This document shows, piece by piece, positions 57,444 through 64,000 of a stretch of DNA of 64,000 nt. The stretch is from Raineyella sp044508675. Its GTDB lineage: Bacteria > Actinomycetota > Actinomycetes > Propionibacteriales > Propionibacteriaceae. The stretch spans positions 45,202 to 109,201 of the forward strand of contig JBIQHF010000011.1 of assembly GCA_044508675.1 (NCBI GenBank), in the 5' to 3' direction. The notes beneath the pieces were generated by a model. It was not told the origin of the DNA. It worked only from the letters and a program-made list of their open reading frames with translations, and did not search any database. Made by a program: the position numbers and the translations under genes. Numbering within the stretch: the first letter of the stretch is position 1; each line of letters begins with the position of its first letter.

Positions 57444-60076
57444 GACTGCACCGGCTGCACATCGAGAACTTCAAGGCGATCGACACCCGCGAGCTGTGCG
57501 TCCCCGACACCGGGGTGGTGGTCGTGCAGGGCCGCAACGAGGTCGGCAAGACCTCGATGATCGAGGCGTTCGACGCGCTGATCAGCTACAAGGACAACAG
57601 CAAGCACAAGAAGCTGCGCGACGCCAAGCCGGTCGACCGGGACGAGCCGATCGTGGTCGAGGCCGAGTTCACCGTGGCCGGCGAGCGGGTCGTCTACCGC
57701 AAGCAGTGGTTCAAGCAGACCGCCACCACACTGCGGTTCGTGGCGGGACCGCAGCAGGGGCGTACGGTGACCGGCGGCGAGGCCCACGACACGGCGACCG
57801 CCCTGTGGGAGAACTCGGACACCACCCTCTGGGAGGCCATGCGGGTGATGCAGACCAGCCAGGTCGAGGCGGTGGGGTTCGGCGGCAGCACCGTCCTGCG
57901 CCGGGCCCTGGAGGCCCGGGCCGGTGGCACCAGCATGGAGGACCCGGAGGCGGACAGCCTGGTCGAGCGGGTGCAGCGGGAGGCCGACCGCTACTGGACC
58001 GCCACCAGGAACAAGCCGAATGCCGAGTACCGAGGCCTGCAGATCGCGGCCGAGAATGCCCGGGCCGAGGCCCGCAGCACCGAGGACGCGCTGGCCGAGG
58101 TGGCCGACACCGAGTCGGAGCTCGCCACAGTGCTCGATGACCTGGCCCACCTGGACCAGGTGGTCGACGGGCACCGCGCCGAGGCCGACGCTTTGGCCGG
58201 GCAGCTGGCCGCTGTGCAGGCGGCCCAGGCAGCCTTGGCCGAGGCCGAGCAGGCGGTCGAGCGCGCGACCCGCGGTTGCGAGGCCGTCGCCGTACGCCAC
58301 GAGCAGCGCGCGGACCTGCGCGAGCAGGTGGAGGCAGCCGGGTCGGAGGTGGAACGGTTGGAGGCCGCCATCGCACAGGCCGAGGACGAGCTCGCGCCGG
58401 CTCGCGAGCGGGCCGCGGCGGCCGACGCGGCTCACCAGGAGGCCCAGCAGGCCTGGGACCGGGCGCGGGACCTGGACAGGTTGGCCGGCGACGACCGGGC
58501 CCACCTGCTGTCCCTTGGCCGTCTGGGGGACCTGCGGGTCACCCTGGACAAGCTGGACGCGCTGCGCACCCGAATCTCCGGCCTGCGCGAGACGGACGAC
58601 CGGGCGGTGACCCAGCAGCAGCTGACCGAGCTGGACCGCGCCGTCGACGCCGCCCGGAGCGCCAGGATCGCGGTCGATGTCGGCAGCGCCCAGCTGTCGG
58701 TCACCCCCCTCGCCGGAGGTGGCACCCTGCTGGTCGACGACGAGTCGAGGCAGGTGACCGACCCGTGGACGACAGCTGTGGTTCGCGAGACCACCATCGA
58801 GATCCCCGGCCAGTGGCGGATCACCGTCGCGCCGGAGTCCGCCACCGAGTCCCGGGCCGATGCCGCCCGTGCCGCCGACCAGGCGGTGACCGACCTGCTC
58901 GCCACGCTGGGTGTCGACGATCCGGAGCAGGCCCGTACCCGGCACCTGGAGGCGGAGACTGCGGCCCGTGGTATCGCGGACGCCGAGGCCGACCGGGACG
59001 CCATCCTGCGCCGCGACGACGAAGCGACACTGCGGGACGAGTACGAGCAGCTGGCCACCAGGACCGCGACGTACGAATCCGCCCGCTCCGCGGACACCGA
59101 CCTGCCGGAATCACTGGCCGAGGCCGAGACCCGGGCCGCAGCAGCGGCGGAGACGCTCGCCGAGGCCCGGACCTCACTCGTGGCTGCACACACCGCGGCG
59201 AACACCACCCGGGACGACCTGGCCGATCGGAGTACGCGGCGCCAGCAGCTGGCCGGCGAACTCACCAACCAGCAGGCCACCCTCGCCGCGCGGGCGGCCG
59301 CGCTGGAGACCGCCCGGGCCAAGGAGGGCGACGAGGACCTCGACCTGGCCCTGCTCGCGGCCCGGCGCGCGGTGGCCACTGCCGAGGCCGAGGCCGAGGC
59401 GGTGACCAAGGAGCTGCAGGGTCTGGATGCCGAGACGGTCACCGCACGACACGAGTACGAGACCACTGCGCTGGCGTCCGGCCAGAAGCGCCAGGCCGGG
59501 CTACGTGACAAGCGGTCGGAGCTGAACGTGAAGCTCACCGTGATGGGCCGCGACGAGCGGCAGGCCGCCTATGACCGGGCCCAGACCACCTTGGCCGCCG
59601 CCGAGCGCGCCCTCGAGGCCACCCAGCGGCGGGCCGAGGCAGCACTCCTGCTGGAGCGGACCCTGGTCGGCCACCAGAGGGCGGTTCGGGCCTCGTACGT
59701 GGCGCCGTTCCGGGAACGGATCGAGGAGCTCGGCCGGGCCACGTACGGCGACCCCGGCTTCGAGGTGACGGTCGCCGACGACCTGACCGTCACCGAGCGA
59801 CGGCTGCGCGGGACCACGTTGGCGTTCGACCAACTCTCCACCGGCGCCAAGGAACAACTCGTGATCCTGATCAGGCTGGCGACGGCGATGCTGGTCGACC
59901 CGGTCGAAGGGGTTCCGGTGATGCTGGACGACGCGCTGGGCCACTCCGACCGCCACCGGCTGCAGACGATCTGCCGGGCGCTGTCCCTGGCTTCGCAGAC
60001 CTCACAGGTGATCCTGTTCACCTGCCACACCGATCGGTACGCCGGTCTGCCCGGGGCCGAGTTGGTCGAGGTGTGA
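57440..60076 (+). CDS. SbcC-like SMC/Rad50-type ATPase, hookless with beta-rich insert
   Basis: An 878-residue ABC-type ATPase. Walker A is GRNEVGKTSM (about residues 33-42), the signature is LSTGAKEQLVIL and Walker B is VPVMLDDALGHSD (about 828-840), all in the split head typical of Rad50/SbcC. Between the heads lie about 600 residues of Ala/Glu/Arg-rich coiled coil. No CxxC zinc hook is present. Instead a beta-rich segment lies at about residues 412-472 (SAQLSVTPLAGGGTLLVDDE ... TTIEIPGQWRITVAPES). It is coupled to the SbcD-like gene (ATGA) with SD GGGAGGAG. Compare Rv1278. Confidence 0.88.
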   Translation: MRLHRLHIENFKAIDTRELCVPDTGVVVVQGRNEVGKTSMIEAFDALISYKDNSKHKKLRDAKPVDRDEPIVVEAEFTVAGERVVYRKQWFKQTATTLRFVAGPQQGRTVTGGEAHDTATALWENSDTTLWEAMRVMQTSQVEAVGFGGSTVLRRALEARAGGTSMEDPEADSLVERVQREADRYWTATRNKPNAEYRGLQIAAENARAEARSTEDALAEVADTESELATVLDDLAHLDQVVDGHRAEADALAGQLAAVQAAQAALAEAEQAVERATRGCEAVAVRHEQRADLREQVEAAGSEVERLEAAIAQAEDELAPARERAAAADAAHQEAQQAWDRARDLDRLAGDDRAHLLSLGRLGDLRVTLDKLDALRTRISGLRETDDRAVTQQQLTELDRAVDAARSARIAVDVGSAQLSVTPLAGGGTLLVDDESRQVTDPWTTAVVRETTIEIPGQWRITVAPESATESRADAARAADQAVTDLLATLGVDDPEQARTRHLEAETAARGIADAEADRDAILRRDDEATLRDEYEQLATRTATYESARSADTDLPESLAEAETRAAAAAETLAEARTSLVAAHTAANTTRDDLADRSTRRQQLAGELTNQQATLAARAAALETARAKEGDEDLDLALLAARRAVATAEAEAEAVTKELQGLDAETVTARHEYETTALASGQKRQAGLRDKRSELNVKLTVMGRDERQAAYDRAQTTLAAAERALEATQRRAEAALLLERTLVGHQRAVRASYVAPFRERIEELGRATYGDPGFEVTVADDLTVTERRLRGTTLAFDQLSTGAKEQLVILIRLATAMLVDPVEGVPVMLDDALGHSDRHRLQTICRALSLASQTSQVILFTCHTDRYAGLPGAELVEV

Positions 60077-60120
60077 GTCCTGGCCCCCTCGCCCCCTCAG
60101 CAGGGGGCCTCGACCCCACG

Positions 60121-60165
60121 GGGTAGAAGGAAACTGCCACAACTCGACCAGATTCGCACTACCCA
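60121..60165. repeat. Palindromic dispersed repeat, copy B
   Basis: Matches the reverse complement of copy A (53992-54041) at 40 of 45 positions. The centre CACAACTCGACCAGATTC is identical, while the arms have decayed to GGGTAG/CTACCC. It lies between convergent genes (SbcC-like and Fpg/Nei-like). Confidence 0.85.
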
Positions 60166-60202
60166 ACGATGGGAGCCTGACGACCCTTCGGGGAAGCCGG
60201 CG

Positions 60203-61054
60203 CTACTTCAGCAACCGGTCCATCCGTCGATCGCTGAGCCGCCGTCCGCCCGTCTGGCAGGTCGGGCAGTACTGCAGCGACTTCTCGGCGAACGACACCT
60301 CGGCGACATCCGTGCCGCAGACCGGGCACGGCAGCCCGGTGCGGGCATGCACCCGGTACAGGGACTTCTTGGCGGCCTTCAGCCGGTCGGGCGCCACGCC
60401 GGCCATGCGTTCGGCGGCAGCGGCGTACGTGTCGACGATCGCCGTGTGCAGCGCCTCGACGGACTCCGCAGAGAGCCTGTTGGCCGTGGCGTACGGGGAG
60501 AGCCTGGCCCGGTGCAGGATGTCGTCGGACCAGCCGTTGCCGATCCCGGCCAGCAGCGTCTGCTCGGTGAGCGCGGTCTTGATCCGGGACGTGGTGCCGG
60601 CCAGCAGGGCCGCGAGCCGCTCGAGGTCCAGCTGGCCCGCCTCCGGACCGAGCCGCGCGATCCCCGGCAGCTCGTCGGGCGCCTCGGTCAGGTACGCCGC
60701 GGCACTCTTGCGGGTGCCCGCCTCGGTGAGGTCCAAGGCGGAGTCCGGGTCGAAGCGTACGCGCAGGGCGACGGGTCCGCGGCCCATCCGCACCGTGGCG
60801 GACGGTGCCGGTTCGGCCCACCTGATCCAGCCGGCCCGGGCCAGGTGCACCACGAGCCACAGACCGGTGAAGCCGAACTGCAGGAACTTGCCGCGGCGAC
60901 GGATCTCGGTGAGCTCCCGCCCGACCAGGTCGGTCACCGGGGTCGATGTCTTGACCACGCTGATCGCACCGAGTTCCACACCGCTCACGGTCCGGCCCAC
61001 CGCCCGTTTGCGCAGGAACGCGGCGGCGGCGTCGAGCTCGGGGGCTTCGGGCAT
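60203..61054 (-). CDS. Fpg/Nei-family DNA glycosylase
   Basis: A 283-residue base-excision repair glycosylase/AP lyase. After Met removal the N-terminal proline (PEAPELDAAAAFLRKRAVG) is the nucleophile, with Glu next to it. KTALTEQTLLAGIGNGWSDDILHRARLSP (split) is the H2TH region. The C-terminal zinc finger is CPVCG ... YCPTCQTGGR. The PEAPEL start and ordering fit the actinobacterial Nei/Fpg-like group; the substrate is not known. The start at 61054 is set by the required proline and by CATAAT 6 nt upstream. Confidence 0.9.
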   Translation of the reverse strand: MPEAPELDAAAAFLRKRAVGRTVSGVELGAISVVKTSTPVTDLVGRELTEIRRRGKFLQFGFTGLWLVVHLARAGWIRWAEPAPSATVRMGRGPVALRVRFDPDSALDLTEAGTRKSAAAYLTEAPDELPGIARLGPEAGQLDLERLAALLAGTTSRIKTALTEQTLLAGIGNGWSDDILHRARLSPYATANRLSAESVEALHTAIVDTYAAAAERMAGVAPDRLKAAKKSLYRVHARTGLPCPVCGTDVAEVSFAEKSLQYCPTCQTGGRRLSDRRMDRLLK

Positions 61055-61060
61055 GGCCCC

Positions 61061-61066
61061 ATTATG
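61061..61066 (-). promoter_or_regulatory. -10-like element of the Fpg/Nei gene
   Basis: CATAAT, 6 nt before the ATG at 61054. Confidence 0.45.
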
Positions 61067-61140
61067 CGTCGCAGATCGGTAGGCGTTGCAGGTCCGCAGC
61101 CAGCCCGGGAGCCGGCGCCCGGGGGCAGCTGCACATAGGA

Positions 61141-61172
61141 GCACCCGTCCGGACCGAGGTCCGGACGGGTGC
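61141..61172. terminator. Terminator of the secreted-protein gene
   Basis: A 14-bp perfect hairpin GCACCCGTCCGGAC / GTCCGGACGGGTGC with a CGAG loop, 22 nt after the stop at 61194. No T-run follows. Confidence 0.75.
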
Positions 61173-61193
61173 CCTGGGGGTGGGAGGGGTAAG

Positions 61194-62972
61194 TCATCTG
61201 CGGGTGGTGAAGGTGACGTTCTGCAGCGAGCCTCCGGCGGAGGACTCGACGATCAGTTGGGTCGCCCCGTTCGGCGGTGTTCCGTTCCTGCCCCTAACAG
61301 TCCAGGCGCCGGTGGTGGCGGGGGCCACGATCGGATCGACCGGCGAGGTCCCGACCAGGGCGCCCTTGGTGCCGTCCGGATTCTGCAGGTAGACGCTGAC
61401 CGTGTTCGTTCCGGCAATGGTCGAGGTGCCGTTGATCCGCCAATCGGTCCGTCGGGTGCGCAGCTCTGCGGAGGTGACGGTCAGGGTGTCAACCGGTTCA
61501 GCGGCCGGCGGCGCGGGCGGTTCGGCCGGGGTTCCCGGGCCGGGGACCGCGGGGAGTGGTTCGGGGGCCGGGCCGACGACCGGCGGGACGTACGGGGTGC
61601 CGACGGTGCCACCGGTGACGGACACCGGACCGGTGTCGGTGCCGCCGACGGCGGACGTGACGGTCGCCCACGGCGTCGGCACGGACAGGCCGTCCGCGGG
61701 ACCGAAGGTGGCCACTCCGGAGGCGTCGAGCGCCTTGGCCGCGATCGGGCCGTCGCCGTCCGGGTCCGCCTGGAGCGTGTTGCCCACGGTGTCACTGCTG
61801 GTCCCGCTGACAGTCAGGGTCTGGGCGGTCGTGTCGTACGTGGCCCCGGTCATGGTGACCAAGTCGGTGACCGGCAGGGTCTTGGTCGCCTCCGGCACGT
61901 CGCTGGCGTTGGTCAGCGTGACCTCCGACGGGACGGAGTCGATCGCCACCCGGGCGAAGTAGCTGGTGCCGTCGGCACCGGCGGTGAGGGTCGTCTCGGG
62001 GACGCCGGTGCCCGAGACCCGCACGGCGTTGTTGGCGCCGGCGGAGGCGAAGACGTTCAGGTGCAGTCCACTGGCGTCCTCGGAGTAGGTGGCGGAGTGC
62101 CCCTCCAGGCCGGAGTTGGTCGAGACCTTGCCCAACAGGGAGAACTGGTCGGACTCGAACAGGACACCGGGCTCGGGGCCATCGACCCGGAAGAAGTTGG
62201 TGCCGTGCGGGGAGCCGGTCACGGCCGTGGTGACAGCCGGGTCACCGACGTACGTGCCGGTAGCGGTCTGGATCGTCCCACCGGCGCTGACCAGGAAGGG
62301 GTTGATCCGCGACCCCAGGGCCAGGTTGAACTGCCCGGGCGCCGCGGTGATGTCCTCGGTGAAGTTGATGCCGGCCGCGACGTCCGCCTCGGAGACGACG
62401 AACGTGTCCTCCCCGTACGGGTGGGTGATCGTGTAGGTGCCTGCCGTGGGCGTGTCGACGCGGATCCGCAGGCGACCGAAGACCACCTGGTCGGGGTTCT
62501 TCGGCAGCTCGTTGGCGAATGTCGCCTCCAGACCGAGGACCAGGCGCGAGCCGCCTGCCCCGACGGTGTTGTCGCCCCCGGACTCGCCCAGGAAGTAGAA
62601 GCTCTCCAGCGGCCAGTTGCTCTCGGCCGCGGTGTCACCGATGGCCAGCGGCTGGGCGGGGTCGACACCCTCCCCGACCAGGAAGGCCGGGTCACACAGC
62701 TGTTCGTCCAGGTCGAGGCACTGCTCCAGGCGCAGGCCGGTGGAGTCCTCGTACCAGACGGGATAGCCGTACGCGCCGACCGGGCCGACCGCGGCAAGGG
62801 TGCCGGTGTTGGCCACGGTGATGTCGCCGCGAGCCAAGGTGGCGCCGCCGGCAAACAGGCCCATCGCTCCGATCGTCGCGATGCCGGCCCGGAGGAGACG
62901 TCTGCGTCTCCGGGCATCGGGGACGGCCGACGCATCGGCCCGCCCGGCTCGATTGTCCTTCGTTGTATCCAT
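61194..62972 (-). CDS. Large secreted/surface protein, function unknown
   Basis: A 592-residue protein. The N-terminus has five arginines in a row (ARRRRRLLRAG, about residues 20-30), then a hydrophobic helix and an Ala-x-Ala-like cleavage region, so it is exported and possibly Tat-dependent. The mature part is Thr/Gly/Ser/Val-rich and beta-stranded (about 50-450). A proline-rich linker follows (VPPVVGPAPEPLPAVPGPGT, about 473-505), and a final Ig-like beta domain (VDTLTVTSAELRTRRTDWRINGT... to the end). No LPxTG or enzyme motif is seen. Possibly a surface or adhesion protein. The start at 62972 follows a GAGGGAG-type site. Confidence 0.7.
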   Translation of the reverse strand: MDTTKDNRAGRADASAVPDARRRRRLLRAGIATIGAMGLFAGGATLARGDITVANTGTLAAVGPVGAYGYPVWYEDSTGLRLEQCLDLDEQLCDPAFLVGEGVDPAQPLAIGDTAAESNWPLESFYFLGESGGDNTVGAGGSRLVLGLEATFANELPKNPDQVVFGRLRIRVDTPTAGTYTITHPYGEDTFVVSEADVAAGINFTEDITAAPGQFNLALGSRINPFLVSAGGTIQTATGTYVGDPAVTTAVTGSPHGTNFFRVDGPEPGVLFESDQFSLLGKVSTNSGLEGHSATYSEDASGLHLNVFASAGANNAVRVSGTGVPETTLTAGADGTSYFARVAIDSVPSEVTLTNASDVPEATKTLPVTDLVTMTGATYDTTAQTLTVSGTSSDTVGNTLQADPDGDGPIAAKALDASGVATFGPADGLSVPTPWATVTSAVGGTDTGPVSVTGGTVGTPYVPPVVGPAPEPLPAVPGPGTPAEPPAPPAAEPVDTLTVTSAELRTRRTDWRINGTSTIAGTNTVSVYLQNPDGTKGALVGTSPVDPIVAPATTGAWTVRGRNGTPPNGATQLIVESSAGGSLQNVTFTTRR

Positions 62973-63085
62973 CGGGCTCTCGCTCCCTCGTGCCTTCCGA
63001 CGGTCGACCCTTTGGTCGGCCGGCCACCCCTTGTGGCATGGCATCAACGTAGGAAGCGGGCCCTGCGGAAAGCTTGGGGCGCTGC

Positions 63086-63646
63086 TCAGCTGTTCCAGCG
63101 CAGGATCGCTGGCGACTCCTTCTCCCGACCCAGAACCGACACGCTGGCGACCTCGAGCGGGAAGCTCTGGCCGAAGATGATCGGGAAGTCGAGCCAGCAC
63201 AGGGCCAGGACGCGCAGCGCGTGGCCGTGGGCGAAGCAGATGGCGCGCTCCACCCCCGAGGCACGGACCCGGGCGACGACCCGGGTCAGGCGGGCCCGGA
63301 CCTCGTCGGCGGTCTCACCGCCGCGAGCGCCGTTGAACCAGATCCGCCAGCCGGGATGCTGCTCGCGGATCTGCGGACTGGTCAGGCCCTCATAGTCGCC
63401 GTAGAACCATTCGGCCAGGTCCTCGTCGACCTCCGCCTCGCCGAACCCAGCGAGCTCGGCAGTGCGGCGGGCCCGCAGCCGCGGGCTGGTCAGCACCAGC
63501 TGGAAATCGGCCGGATCGAGGCGTGCCCGCAGTGCCGTCGCCTGCGCCACGCCGGTCTCGGTGAGGTCCAGGTCAGTCACCGAGGTGTGCCGACCGGTCC
63601 GGCTCCACTCGGTCTGGCCGTGACGTACCAGGTACAGCAGAGTCAT
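63086..63646 (-). CDS. Histidine phosphatase family protein
   Basis: A 186-residue phosphoglycerate-mutase-like phosphatase. The catalytic LVRHGQTEWSRTGRHTS lies at the N-terminus (about residues 6-22), with SPRLRARRTAEL, EWFYGDYEGL and the second His in CFAHGHALRVLA. The substrate is unknown. The ATG at 63646 has a GGAGAGG site; eleven upstream residues are rejected. Confidence 0.9.
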   Translation of the reverse strand: MTLLYLVRHGQTEWSRTGRHTSVTDLDLTETGVAQATALRARLDPADFQLVLTSPRLRARRTAELAGFGEAEVDEDLAEWFYGDYEGLTSPQIREQHPGWRIWFNGARGGETADEVRARLTRVVARVRASGVERAICFAHGHALRVLALCWLDFPIIFGQSFPLEVASVSVLGREKESPAILRWNS

Positions 63647-63724
63647 GCGCCTCTCCGTTCTCTGCGCCCGGCGGGGCACCGGACTCCCAGCGTACGGCCC
63701 GCCCCGGCCCGGTCCGGCCGCGAC

Positions 63725-64000
63725 TCAGACCCGACCGGTGAGCCAGCCTCCGAGACGGGCCTGCCAGTTCGCATCGTGCTCGTCGTCGCTTCGGCGCAGG
63801 TCTCCATCGATCTCGCCGTCGCGCAGCACCAGCACCCGTCGGGTGCGGGCCGCGACGGTGGGGTCGTGGGTCACCACGATGACCGTACGACCCTCGGCGT
63901 TGACCTCCGACAACAGGTCCAGGATCTCCTCGGCAGCCTTGGCGTTGAGCGCGCCGGTCGGCTCGTCGCCGAAGACGACCCGGGGACGGTTGATCAGGGC
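63725..64000 (-). CDS. ABC transporter ATP-binding protein, C-terminal part (MacB/LolD-like)
   Basis: A partial gene running out of the window; 91 residues are visible. It has the Walker B and D-loop (VVFGDEPTGALNAKAAEEIL) and the H-loop (TVIVVTHDPTVAARTRRVLVLRDGEI), the pattern of ATPases that pair with FtsX-like permeases. The tail is acidic (RRSDDEHDANWQARLGGW). The partner genes are not visible. Confidence 0.85.
   Translation of the reverse strand, partial: ALINRPRVVFGDEPTGALNAKAAEEILDLLSEVNAEGRTVIVVTHDPTVAARTRRVLVLRDGEIDGDLRRSDDEHDANWQARLGGWLTGRV

Overview
This is about 70% G+C DNA from an actinobacterium. Gene content points to a mycothiol-using, diaminopimelate-containing, glycogen-forming Actinomycetota member, probably of the Propionibacteriales. 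The evidence is the mshB and maleylpyruvate-isomerase-type genes, the actinobacterial dapD, the GlgC/GlgA(GlgM) pair, monomeric NADP isocitrate dehydrogenase, DUF3117, a VanW protein and glnE next to glnA2. The genus cannot be fixed from the sequence alone. No tRNA, 5S/16S/23S rRNA, insertion sequence, prophage or CRISPR array was seen; the window reads as chromosomal core.

Layout. 1-1.3 kb: end of nadB, nadC, and a 33-residue cysteine-rich peptide. 1.3-6.7 kb: glnE, a sterol-carrier-like gene and glnA2 (nitrogen control). 6.7-10.5 kb: a Pro-rich unknown, a small conserved protein, map and an orphan sugar-type ABC ATPase. 10.6-13.3 kb: RNase P RNA, an RNB-family exoribonuclease and a zinc-ribbon coiled-coil protein. 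13.4-17.5 kb: a drug-efflux MFS, an Xaa-Pro aminopeptidase and CorA. 17.5-39.5 kb: a long stretch whose gene set matches, from memory, the Mycobacterium tuberculosis Rv1170-Rv1240 neighbourhood: a CBS/MgtE-N protein, DUF1003, mrp, tatB, an O-methyltransferase, glgC/glgA, DUF3117, dapE, dapD, dapC, ferredoxin and mshB. sigE-rseA-htrA are not here; dapA and a biotinyl-carrier-like gene lie between tatB and the methyltransferase. 39.5-46 kb: a mycothiol-dependent isomerase-like protein, a HAD hydrolase, a holin-like membrane protein, DUF488, DUF2332, a second CorA and an O-antigen-ligase-like protein. 45.9-51.6 kb: an RNase H fusion, a hexose mutarotase, a CDP-alcohol phosphatidyltransferase and the pantothenate operon (DUF2520, panD, panB, panC). 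51.6-64 kb: idh, an LLM oxidoreductase, a diacylglycerol-kinase-like gene, an SbcD/SbcC-like pair (compare Rv1277/Rv1278), a Fpg/Nei glycosylase, a secreted protein, a histidine phosphatase and the end of an ABC ATPase.

Co-operation. Four lysine/peptidoglycan-precursor genes (dapA, dapE, dapD, dapC) lie within 11 kb. Glycogen synthesis is a divergent glgC/glgA pair. Pantothenate genes are an overlapping operon. Mycothiol synthesis (mshB) and use (MDMPI-type protein) are neighbours.

Expression. More than twenty genes have a TANNNT-type -10 box exactly 6-7 nt before an ATG/GTG, implying leaderless mRNAs; this was used to choose many starts. The points most worth checking are a 45-bp palindromic repeat present twice, an SbcC-like ATPase whose hook region is replaced by a beta-rich insert, a biotin-carrier protein whose acceptor lysine is an arginine, an SD-led six-codon leader ORF overlapping glgA, and an EF-hand-like loop at the end of TatB.
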